Assembly (NCBI RefSeq): GCF_000243275.1
Contig: NZ_CM001437.1
Coordinates: 1,763,782-1,827,781, forward strand
Source: Myroides odoratus DSM 2801
Lineage (GTDB): Bacteria > Bacteroidota > Bacteroidia > Flavobacteriales > Flavobacteriaceae
Direction of reading: 5' to 3'
Length of the DNA stretch: 64,000 bases
A program made the translations under genes and the position numbers. Shown one piece after another: positions 27,434 through 38,000 of this stretch (its first letter is position 1; each line of letters begins with the position of its first letter). A model generated the notes under the pieces. The model saw only the letters and a list, made by a program, of their open reading frames with translations, searched no databases and was not told the origin of the DNA.

Positions 27434-29299
27434 ATGAATGATTTTTTAGCACAGGCCTTTATTTTTTTATTTGCCGCAGTAATTTGTGTTCTCATTTCTA
27501 AGAAACTAGGAATGGGATCTGTCTTAGGCTATTTATTTGCCGGAGTTTTAATTGGGCCTTTTGTTTTAGGGTTTGTTGGAAAAGATGGAGCTGATATTAT
27601 GCATGCAACCGAGTTTGGAGTTGTCATGATGTTGTTTCTTGTTGGGCTTGAACTCGATCCCAAGGAGTTTTGGAAAATCCGGAAAGAAATTATTGGACTA
27701 GGAACCGCCCAGGCATTAGGTACCACCCTTATCACCACAGCGGTTTGTTACTTTGCTCTCAATCTCGGAATAGGGACTTCTATTACTATTGGATTTGTGG
27801 TAACCATGTCCTCTACGGCTATTATTTTACAGACCATTTCTGAAAAAGGGCTTAATAAATCGAATGTAGGGAAATCGAGTTTTGCGGTATTGCTCTTCCA
27901 AGATATTATGGTGATTCCTGTTATGGCACTGATTCCGCTATTGGCTGTTTCTAAAAAAATACCGATTTCAACCACACATAGCAGCATGCTTGATGGGCAA
28001 CCCGTGCTCATGAAAACCATGGCTATTTTAGGGGCTATCACTGTTATTTTCTTGGTTGGAAACTATATTGTTAATCCGCTTTTTAAATCTGTAGGGCGTT
28101 TACAAATACGCGAAATTTATACTGCTTCTGCTTTACTACTCGTCATTGGTGTATCGCTATTGATGCAACAAGTAGGACTGAGTCCTGCATTAGGAGCGTT
28201 TATTGCGGGTGTAGTTTTAGCGAACAACCCTTATAAACATCAATTAGAAAGCGATATTGAACCGTTCAAGGCTCTCTTGCTCGGTATCTTCTTTATTGCA
28301 GTAGGATCTACCATTAACTTTGGTATCATCGCTGCGGAGCCACTTATCATTCTTTCGTTGTTAGTAGGTTCTATGGCAATCAAAGCGATTGTTTTATTTG
28401 CTATCGGTAAGTGGAAAAAATTCCCGAAAGATCAATCGTTCCTCTTCGCTATTTTACTTTCTCAAATTGGAGAATTTGCCTTTGTAATTTTAGCCTTAGG
28501 AAAAACCATTAATATCATTGACCAAACGTGGTATGACTACCTCTTGGCAACAACCGCCTTATCTATGGTAGTAACGCCTATTTTAATGTTGTTAAACGAA
28601 AAGTGGATTAGCCCTTATTTAGGATTAACTCCTTCGGCTAAGAATGATCAGCCGTATGATGATTTATCTCACATCAGTGCGGATAAAAAGATCATCATCG
28701 CTGGATTTGGAGACTTTGGAAATACAATTGGGCGTTTATTACAAGCGAATGACATTCCTACTTTAGTATTGGACAACGATGCGGAGCGTGTTGATCACTT
28801 GCGCAAATTAGGCTTTAATGTGTACTATGGGGATGCTACATCCATCAATATTTTAAAATCTATTGGTGTAGAAAAGGCCGATTATGTTATTGCGGCTATG
28901 GATCCGCCAGATGTGAACCAACACTTAGTTGAAATACTACACAAAAACTTCCCTGATGTTGAAGTCATCATTCGCGCTAAAAACAGAAAGAATGCGTACG
29001 AGTATTTACAAGATGGCTTTACGGAAGTCTATCGTGAAAACTTCTTTACGGCTGTTTACGTTGGATCAGTGATGCTAGAGAAATTGGGATTAAGCCATGA
29101 AGATGCGAGAACACAAAGTGAGCTATTCATCCGAAGTGACCGTGCTTCCTTGAGAAAATTGGCCAAAAACATTCACAATTTAGAAGATTACATCACAGTA
29201 TCTCGACTGGAGTTTGAGCAGCAATCTAACTTATTAAAAGAAAGTTTGCGTCAGAAAAGAGAAACAAAAGACACAGACACTACAGATACTACCGAATAA
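27434..29299 (+). CDS. CPA2 monovalent cation:proton antiporter with RCK domain
   Basis: 621 residues. About 12 membrane helices (to about residue 400) with the CPA2 hallmarks MLFLVGLELDP and PALGAFIAGVVLANN, then a TrkA-N/RCK nucleotide-binding domain starting KIIIAGFGDFGNTIGR (about 416) with GDATSINIL. KefB/KefC relatives exchange K+ or Na+ for protons and are gated by nucleotides or glutathione adducts. The Thr/Asp-rich tail is unusual. Confidence 0.92.
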   Translation: MNDFLAQAFIFLFAAVICVLISKKLGMGSVLGYLFAGVLIGPFVLGFVGKDGADIMHATEFGVVMMLFLVGLELDPKEFWKIRKEIIGLGTAQALGTTLITTAVCYFALNLGIGTSITIGFVVTMSSTAIILQTISEKGLNKSNVGKSSFAVLLFQDIMVIPVMALIPLLAVSKKIPISTTHSSMLDGQPVLMKTMAILGAITVIFLVGNYIVNPLFKSVGRLQIREIYTASALLLVIGVSLLMQQVGLSPALGAFIAGVVLANNPYKHQLESDIEPFKALLLGIFFIAVGSTINFGIIAAEPLIILSLLVGSMAIKAIVLFAIGKWKKFPKDQSFLFAILLSQIGEFAFVILALGKTINIIDQTWYDYLLATTALSMVVTPILMLLNEKWISPYLGLTPSAKNDQPYDDLSHISADKKIIIAGFGDFGNTIGRLLQANDIPTLVLDNDAERVDHLRKLGFNVYYGDATSINILKSIGVEKADYVIAAMDPPDVNQHLVEILHKNFPDVEVIIRAKNRKNAYEYLQDGFTEVYRENFFTAVYVGSVMLEKLGLSHEDARTQSELFIRSDRASLRKLAKNIHNLEDYITVSRLEFEQQSNLLKESLRQKRETKDTDTTDTTE

Positions 29300-29303
29300 A
29301 TAC

Positions 29304-29337
29304 AAAAAGGGAGAGGCCAATGACCTCTCCCTTTTTT
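29304..29337. terminator. Bidirectional terminator
   Basis: AAAAAGGGAGAGG, 7-nt loop, CCTCTCCCTTTTTT between the converging antiporter and Gcr-family genes. Confidence 0.92.
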
Positions 29338-29352
29338 ATTTCACAGATGTGA

Positions 29353-31425
29353 TTACTTTTTATCTGGTGTTTTTTCCGTTGCTACCTCAACCGTATTTCC
29401 TGTTGGAATAAAGAATTCCATTGGAAAGCTTTTGAAGTATTTCAATACAGCCACAGCCAGTTCTCTCGTCTCCTTAAATGGAATATTTCGAGAGCGGAAA
29501 GCCAATAGAATAGATAGACCGAAACTCACAATAAAGTTCATAAATCCAATCAACCACATTCCGATAAATGCCCATACTAGAAGTGACGTTGGTGCTTCAA
29601 ATCCTGATCCATAGAATCCGATGGCGATATTTCCACTGACAAATGTAATGTGTCGAATGTCTATATCTAAACCGATGAAGGTTCCAATAGCCCCACAAGT
29701 ACCCATAAATAGACCGAAACAAATATTCGAAGCAATACCTGGCCATTTGGTATCTACCCAGTTGGCGATTTTTGTTGAACGTTGAATTCCAAAATTATAT
29801 TTCAACCAAGGGTGTTCTTGAATGCGGTAAAAAACGCGGTTGTGTTTATTTCTGTTGGATACATTTCCAGAGATAATACCTGAAAGGAATAAGAAAATAC
29901 CAGCAATACCAGCGTGAAACAATGCTTTTGATTCGATTGGATCAGCGTCAACAAGCATACCTCTCCATTCTTTTTGAGCGAGGTTTACATCAAAGACAGA
30001 ATCAAATCCCCACATCAGTAATAATGCAATTGGAAAAGCTAAAATTACGTTTCCAATGAAGGCGATAAACTGAGAGCGCACTAATCGCGCAAATAATTTA
30101 GCAAAGCCAATGTGTTTATTTGCACTATCTACATGTTGTTTTTGTCCGTCTTCAATTGCTTTAATGATCGCAGCAGCTGTCATTGCAGGTTGCTTCGTTG
30201 CTAATGTAAAGCCTAATAGATAGATTAAACAGAATCCTAAAGCATAATTCAAACTATACAACATAGCATGACCAAAAATACTGGCATCTAGCTTATGTGC
30301 TAATAGCTTAAGGATACACATAAAACCAACCACAATACCAGCCCCCATGGATCCTCTAAACATATGCCAGTACTCCCCTGCGGTTTTGGTTATGTAGTGT
30401 TCTCCTGTTTTGGCTGTGTGCTGTGTAATTTCATAAGAGATCAATTGCGTACTTTCCTTAATTAATCCCGATACGTTGTATTTATAACAGTTGTATCCGA
30501 TTAATTTACGCGCCAATTGAATTGTATTTTGTTTCTGTTCTAAGGCGGTATCTTCTCCTTCAATAATGATGAGTGAAAGCAAAACGTCAACGCGCTGCAA
30601 TTGCTGTCTTAAACGCAATAAACTTTGGTTGACCTTAATCGAAATTCCATATTTGGAACTGTTCTTGAAGGCCTGGTTGACAAAATCTAAACACTGTTTA
30701 TGAAAGATTTTAATTTGCTTGCAGTTGATATCACTAGGCGTCAAATAGCTGATATTTCCTTTTAGGATGCTGGAAGCCACTTCCATAAACTCTTTCTCTA
30801 AAGCTAAAAATGGGCTTTCAAAATGAGAATATTCTGGCACCATGCTAATAATCGAACTCTCCATCGCTCTACCACTCATGCGTTGTGTGATTAGACCAAT
30901 AGAGTTCAACAACTCGCCCATGACAGACTCGTCAGAAATATTAGTAAAGATGTCCATGAAGTTCAACTGATCGAATAGTTCTAACAGTTGTTCTTCTGGT
31001 ATCAAATCAACCCATGCGGCATCTGTATGCTTGTGAAACACTTGGTTTAACACATACTCATAGGTATCTTTTTCGGGTTGATACGGTAAAACTTTAGCCC
31101 ATAAACGCTTTTTAACTTCGTAGAAGAAGTCAGAATCTTGTAAAATTCCCGCATCTGAAATCATACGGCTGAAACGTCTATTTGAAAGGATTTCTTTCAA
31201 ATATTCAATCAAGGCTAATCGTTCGACTTCGTGGGTTTTTAAATAAGATGTAAAAGAATCTATGGAAACTCGATTTGTTTTTTTTATATTTCGCGGTCGA
31301 AAAATATGTACAAGATCGACTAAAAATGAAATATCTTCACTTGTATATATTTTACCATCAACTACATATTTATTAAAAAGCTCCTCAATTCCTTGAGGTG
31401 ATTGCAATATGTATCTTAATTTCAT
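29353..31425 (-). CDS. Gcr/SpecificRecomb-family membrane protein (COG4389)
   Basis: 690 residues. The N-terminal half is helical and soluble-looking; the second half has at least six hydrophobic segments (from GSMGAGIVVGFMCILKLLAH, about 355, to the C-terminus). The family is labelled site-specific recombinase after a gonococcal gene, but no tyrosine- or serine-recombinase catalytic motif is visible and the protein is clearly membrane-embedded, so the label is doubtful. Function unknown. Confidence 0.75.
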   Translation of the reverse strand: MKLRYILQSPQGIEELFNKYVVDGKIYTSEDISFLVDLVHIFRPRNIKKTNRVSIDSFTSYLKTHEVERLALIEYLKEILSNRRFSRMISDAGILQDSDFFYEVKKRLWAKVLPYQPEKDTYEYVLNQVFHKHTDAAWVDLIPEEQLLELFDQLNFMDIFTNISDESVMGELLNSIGLITQRMSGRAMESSIISMVPEYSHFESPFLALEKEFMEVASSILKGNISYLTPSDINCKQIKIFHKQCLDFVNQAFKNSSKYGISIKVNQSLLRLRQQLQRVDVLLSLIIIEGEDTALEQKQNTIQLARKLIGYNCYKYNVSGLIKESTQLISYEITQHTAKTGEHYITKTAGEYWHMFRGSMGAGIVVGFMCILKLLAHKLDASIFGHAMLYSLNYALGFCLIYLLGFTLATKQPAMTAAAIIKAIEDGQKQHVDSANKHIGFAKLFARLVRSQFIAFIGNVILAFPIALLLMWGFDSVFDVNLAQKEWRGMLVDADPIESKALFHAGIAGIFLFLSGIISGNVSNRNKHNRVFYRIQEHPWLKYNFGIQRSTKIANWVDTKWPGIASNICFGLFMGTCGAIGTFIGLDIDIRHITFVSGNIAIGFYGSGFEAPTSLLVWAFIGMWLIGFMNFIVSFGLSILLAFRSRNIPFKETRELAVAVLKYFKSFPMEFFIPTGNTVEVATEKTPDKK

Positions 31426-31505
31426 TTAAAAATATATTTTTTTCTTAACAGTTGAATAGAAATGACTAAAACTTGGCATAAATTTACGCCTTTATTTTAT
31501 ATCCT

Positions 31506-31976
31506 ATGATTGAAATCGAAAGAAAATTTCTTACCAAACGTACAAATTTTGAAACTTTGGCGCATTCGAAAAACACGATTGCACAAGGATACCTCAATAG
31601 TGATGCGGAACGCACAGTTCGCATTCGCTTAAAGAATGACAAGGGTTATATTACCATCAAGGGAAAAAGTAACGCTGCAGGAACCTCTCGTTTTGAATGG
31701 GAAAAAGAAATCGACTTCAAAGAAGCAGAAGCTTTATTAGCCTTATGTGAAGACCATGTTATTTCGAAAACGCGCTACCTTATTCCTGTCGGGCGTCACA
31801 CCTTTGAGGTGGATGTCTTTCACGGTAAAAATGAAGGACTTATTGTAGCTGAAGTGGAGCTTCAGGATGAAAATGAAAGTTTTGAAAAACCAGATTGGTT
31901 AGGCGAAGAGGTTACAGGGCAATTGGAATATTACAATTCCTATTTATCCAATCATCCTTTTACTACTTGGAAATAA
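31506..31976 (+). CDS. CYTH-domain protein (triphosphate tunnel metalloenzyme)
   Basis: 156 residues beginning MIEIERKFL, the EIERKFL/ExExK signature of CYTH enzymes. Alternating charged beta strands follow (TVRIRLKNDKGYITIKGK, FEWEKEIDF, FEVDVFHG, VAEVELQDE). Small bacterial members hydrolyse tripolyphosphate or similar; substrate uncertain. Confidence 0.9.
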   Translation: MIEIERKFLTKRTNFETLAHSKNTIAQGYLNSDAERTVRIRLKNDKGYITIKGKSNAAGTSRFEWEKEIDFKEAEALLALCEDHVISKTRYLIPVGRHTFEVDVFHGKNEGLIVAEVELQDENESFEKPDWLGEEVTGQLEYYNSYLSNHPFTTWK

Positions 31977-32010
31977 AAGACGAGGTATTTTCGTCTTGCC
32001 TATAAAAAGT

Positions 32011-32043
32011 AAGCCCCTATTGATGCTCAATCAATAGGGGCTT
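32011..32043. terminator. Shared terminator
   Basis: AAGCCCCTATTGAT, 4-nt loop, near-perfect complement ending AGGGGCTT; converging CYTH and giant-protein genes. Confidence 0.75.
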
Positions 32044-32093
32044 CTTCACTAAGAAATCAACAATTTAAAAGAAACAACACGAAGTCATCTAGT

Positions 32094-35000
32094 TTATCTA
32101 TTTATTTGAATCCATCCTGTACGCATTTTAGCATTGGTTACTACCACATAGTAATACGTACCTGAAGGCAAATTATTTCCTCTTTTGTCTTTACCTGAAA
32201 ACTCATCGGTATAATATCCATTGAAGTTAAATACTTCAATTCCGTTTCTATTGTAAATTTTCAGATTCGTTACTCCATAGTTTGATAGATCTAAACGATC
32301 ATTAATCCCATCCCCATTTGGTGAAAATCCTTTCGGCAATGGACATTCTTCATACGTGACACGGAAACTAGATTGGTCTGTACAATCTACCTTACCTTTA
32401 CTCGATTTCGAATAGATATAGATCACCTGATCTACTAAAATCTGTTCTCCAGGTTGTAATTCACGTCCCTGTCCGTCTGGTTCTGTAAAGTACTTGTTTC
32501 CTCTTGGCAATAGCGGCAAGCTATAAAGTTCACAGTACATCACTTGATCTTCAATCTCAAAGGCAGGAATAAATTCCAGAATTTCGATCGTCAATTTACT
32601 TTGATACGCACATCCTTCTTTCACCCCATAAACATACAATTGATGCTTTCCTACGTTCTCAAATATATCGCCACCTTCCCAACGCTCTCCTTTTCCATAA
32701 GGCTCTGTATAGTATGCTTCTCCTTCTGCTAATTCAGGCAGTACGTAGCTTTGACAAGCGAGAATAGGCTCAACAGTTGTTGCAGTCAATATTGTATTGA
32801 CAACTAAAGAAAAACTACTGTAGGTGAAACAATGTGTGTATTTGTCCTCTAGTTTCACATATATTTCCGTTGGTTCTACCGCCGTTGTTGTATACGTTGT
32901 AGGCAGACTATTGATATTAGCTAATAAATCTTCCTCCGAAGCAAAATAGGTAACCAGTAAATCTTTCGCTTGTAAAGATCCTATGACCTGTTTATCATTT
33001 TGAGCTAGATCATACGTATAGGCAAATCCAGGTTCTCTATGACAAGCATCTAAATTCATTGGTTTTGTTATCTGAGGTTTCTCTTTAATAAAGCGGAATT
33101 CTTTATCAATAATTTGCTCATTCCCATTACAATGTAGATACGTAATACGCCCTGTATAGGTTACTGATTGATCAATATTTACATTAATATCTTGCTGTTC
33201 CGTCAAGAATTCTCCATCTTTTAACCAGCTAAATGTAGCGATTGATTCTCCACTTGGTACAAAACGCCAAGCCTCATTCGCTGCTGTCCATGTTCCCACA
33301 TTTCGATTTGGAGGAACGACAGCTGCAGTTCCCGTTGCATTTTGAATTCCAACTACACCTAATCCGCCGTTGAAATTTGAACAACTCGGTCTATTTTTAA
33401 TATACACCTCAATAATATTTGTGCCTTCGTAAAGTACAATTTGAGATGTTTGCGTAGTTCCGTCCACATCATTAGCATCATATGGACATCGAGCTGCATC
33501 AAATAATCCTAAATGATAAATATTAAAGACCAAAGCACGACAAGGGAAAGTTCCTAACACTTGGTAATTAATAGAATAATCAGCTGGTGAATTACGTGGG
33601 TACAAATCTTGCATCACACCAAAAATCGTATTGACATAAGGTATAGTACTTGCATTTGAACTATTCGTCGGCAATTGTACCGTTGGATTCATCGAATATC
33701 CCGAAGAAGAATTCGGGCTATATAGTCCATTTTCGGTATGTCCTTTTACACTAAATGTAATCATCCCATTAGTTCCAATCAACACTTTGTCATAAGACTT
33801 GCCATAAAAACAAAAATCAAAACCTAAATCAATCACATGAGACCAATAATCATCTTCCGTTAATGGAATTAAATCTCCTCCAACAAATGGGAAAGGAGGT
33901 TTGTATTCAATGGCTTCTACAGTATAATCAGAAGTATCTTTGATATCAAAGTAGCTTGCCTTTAAATCAAGGTTTACGCTTTCATCGTCACAAATAACAT
34001 AACTTCCGTCTTCTGTTTGTGGCAAATCAATCGGCTCTACTTCAATATTAGCACATCCCGGTGGGTTAAAAATATTAAATAATACAGCAGGACTCCAAGT
34101 TCCTTGTTCACTATCCGAACAAATCGCGCGTACATAAACATGGTAGAAAGCGCCTTCAACGGCATCCCTGAATACATATCTCGGTGTATTCTCTACTCTA
34201 ATTCCTGCATTTAATGGCGTTGGATCAGGCTGATTTGATTCTACAATATAAACCTCCCATTGCTGTTCTTGACCAAGAGGTGTCCACGTAATTTCAATAT
34301 TGGATGAATTTGAAATTCTGACCGCTTGGACGTCAATCACATCTTTACAAGTAAAAGGTTTAATCCATAAATTATCAATCGCTGCAGGTGGTTGTTCTCC
34401 ACTGCGATTATCTTGTTTCCATTCGAAGACAATGCGAACATCTTGTCCTGCGAAAGCACTAATATTCATTCGGGTTTGGAATCGCTGAAATTCTCGACTA
34501 TTAAAGAAGCCTCGTTCATCGATAGCCACTGCCTGATTTGAGCTAGCAACACTTACCCCCGCTTCTGGGATATATGATAATGGAACAATCCAAGCCTTTA
34601 CAAAATCTACTCCCACATTTTCTCTTGCTCTACTATCATATTGCTGTTCTCCTTGAGAACGCCAATCAAAACTAATTTCCAATTGCTCTAGGTTGGCAGG
34701 AATATGAATGTTTTTATACGCATGTACAATTTGATTTTTATTGAAGGTGTATTTGTTACTCACCCCATTGTCATTTGAAATATACAAGGCTTTATTTCCG
34801 CCATTATTCACTGCATTTCCTATCACCCATTGATTCGGTAATGCATGTGTAACACCAATTTCCAATGTGTCTTCAAAATCTTCATAATACGGTAAAGGAT
34901 TCACCGAAACCAAAGGCGTTGTAGCAATAAAAGGTCCCGTCCATAAACTTGATTCCCCTTGGCTACACGCCGATCGTATCCAAACATAATACATCGTACC

Positions 35001-38000
35001 TTCCTCTAAATTCGCAAACGTATAATTCGTTTCGGTCGTTGTATGAGTTGGAACTGTTGTTTCGTTCGCTCTTATATTCTGATCCGTGGTCAAGAATAAA
35101 TCATACCCGTTTTGTCCACTTTGTCCCGTCCAACTCACATCAAATCCTTGGTCTCTTATTCCTCCAATCGTCACTGCTGTTGGCGGTAAACAACTCTTGA
35201 TAAAGAATTCAATATTGTCAATCGCAGCAGCTGGATTTTCACCCGTACTTGTGTCTTGCGTCCATTCAAAAATAATACGCATGGTACGGCCTAAGTATTC
35301 TTGAGCCGGAATTGTAATATGTTCGGTGGCAAAGGTTCTACTTCCAGCGTAGTATTCTTGACCTAATCGCACAGCACGACGGTTATCACTTTGTACAAGA
35401 ACACCCGCACGTGGAGTATAATCCGCAGGAACAAACCAAACGCGGAAATTATCATAGCTTCCTTCTCCTAGATTACGCCAATCAAAATTCAATAACAATT
35501 CGATTCCCGTAGCTGGGATAGCAAAATCCTTGTATACATGAGAGGTTTGCCCTCTTCCTGGCACTGTTTGTAAGTAATTATTACTTAATCCGTTATCATT
35601 CGAAATATACAAAGCCTTTGTTCCTCCATTATTGACTGCATTTCCAATAATCCACTTATTATGGGTGTCATTTTGGTATGCAAAACTTGGATTTTGTTCA
35701 AAATCTTCTGTATAAGGCAACGCCGCAGGAGTTAATGTTGTTTGTACAACAAGAGGACCTACCCAAAAACTTTTATCGCGTCCACAAACGGCGCGAACCC
35801 AAAGGGTATAATAAGTTCCTTCCGCTAAATCTGGAAACACAAAGTTGGTATTCATCGAACGATAGTTTCCTGGTGTATCCGCTGTTGGAATTTCATTCGT
35901 TGTAGTTAAATATAAATCGTAAGAACGCGCTCCATCTCCTTCCCATGTTGTAGCAATTGTACGGCTTGTTATCGCACCTGCAGCAAAATTTCTTGGCGGA
36001 CTACAAGTCACGACTTCTATATTCAGATTATCAATAGCTGCAGCAGGTTGATATCCGCCACTATTATCTTGTTGCCATTGAAAAACAAGACGATACACTT
36101 GTCCTTGAATGCCGCCTACCTCAACGACAAAGTTTTCTCTCTTAAATGCTGTTTGTTGCCCAAACATTTCATGTCCTACAGGTATAGCTCCAGCTACACT
36201 TGTTGAAATCAATGTACCTCCAACTGGTGTATAAGAGGCTGGTACCAACCAAACGCGGAAGAAATCATAGTCTATTTCTCCTAAACAACGCCAATCAAAT
36301 CCAATAGACAATTCGGCAGCATCTGTAGGAATTCTAAAATCTTTATAGGCATGTACCACTTGATCATACGCGGTATAATACGTATTATTTGCACCTTGAT
36401 CTTCACTGATGTATAATCCTTTTGTTCCTGATGCCTGCGCAGCAGTACCAATATACCAACGATTATTTCTATTTGTCGTAAAGTCAAAAGTAGGATTCGA
36501 TTCAAAATCTTCTACATAAGGTAAATCAACCGGTGTATTGGCTAAGGTTACCTCTTGTGGTCCAACCCAATCGCTTTGATCCGTATTAGAGCAAGCAGAT
36601 CTCACCCATACCCAATAGGATTGCCCTGCTGTTAATCCTGCAAAAGTATAAGAAGCAGTTGGTGTACGGTGTGTAGGTGCCGTTTCGCTTGTTGGTATAG
36701 GGGTAGCCGTTTGACTTAAAAACAGCTCATATTCTTGTACCCCTGTTACGGCTTCCCATTGCGTCTGGAATCCCTGATCCGATACGTTTTGTACCGTAAT
36801 TGCAGTAGGAGCTCCGCAGAATGTCGTCGATAATGCTAAATTATCAATAGCGGCTGGTGGATTGTTTCCACTATATAAATCTTGTGTCCACTCAAAAACC
36901 AAACGCATGGTTTGTCCTGCATAGGTTTGTGCATCGATGTTTATCGTTTCTGTAGCAAAAGCAGTTGCATTACTATAGGTCGTTCTACCTAGGCTTATTC
37001 CTCCACTAGCATTTGCTGTTATTGGCACGCCTGCTTGTGGAGTAAATGTCACAGGTATCCACCATACTTTAAGCACATCATATCGGTCTTCCCCTTTGCA
37101 CATCCAATCAAACTGTAGACTTAAGTCAACTGCTCCTGTTGGAATGGCAAAATCCTTAAACACATGAGACGTTACAGGATGCGGAACATTTCCTGTATAA
37201 GCATGGGTATGTCCCCCATCATTAGAAACATACAAAGCCTTTGTTCCACCGTGATTCACGGCTTGTCCAATAAACCATTGATTGATGGTATCATTGATTA
37301 TTCCGTACTCTTGTGCTGCTTCAAAATCATCTGAAAACGGCAAGTTTGCAGGAACTAAAGTCGTTTGTACCGTTAGAGGTCCAATCCATCTTGAAGTCTC
37401 TGTTCCACAAGTTGAACGAACCCAAATGTAATAATTGGTCGCTTGATTTAAATTTTCAAATGTAAAAGTGGATGTATTTGAGGTAAAAGAAGCAACAGTT
37501 GATGCAGTAGGCGCTTCATTCGCTGTAGCCAAATACAATTCATACGCTTGTACATTGGTTCTCGATTGCCAAGAAGTAGTAATTGTATGTGCTGTAAAAG
37601 CATCCACTTGTAACCCCGTAGGCTCGCTACAGTGAACAGGACTAATGACTACATTATCAATAGCTGCAGGATTTTGACGTCCATCTCGCTCATCTTGTTG
37701 CCATTCAAAAACAACACGTACTGTTTGTCCTTGAAACTGACTCACATCGACATTCTTCGCAAAGGAAGTAAAGGTATTGGTTAAATATAGTTCTTCCGCA
37801 TTGATTGCCAACGCCTGTGTCTGGTTTCTAATGGCTTCCCCTGCCTGTGGTAAATATGTATTGGGTACTAGCCAAACACTTAAATAATCCGTAGGCTTAT
37901 AATTGCCAATATTCCAATCATATCCTTTTTCACCTTGGGCACGCCAATCGAAACTTAGCGCTAACATATCTACGTCTTGTGGGATCTCAATATTTTTATA

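Noticed and set aside
29353..31425. A true site-specific recombinase
   Set aside because: The family name suggests it, but the protein is membrane-embedded and no recombinase catalytic residues are visible.
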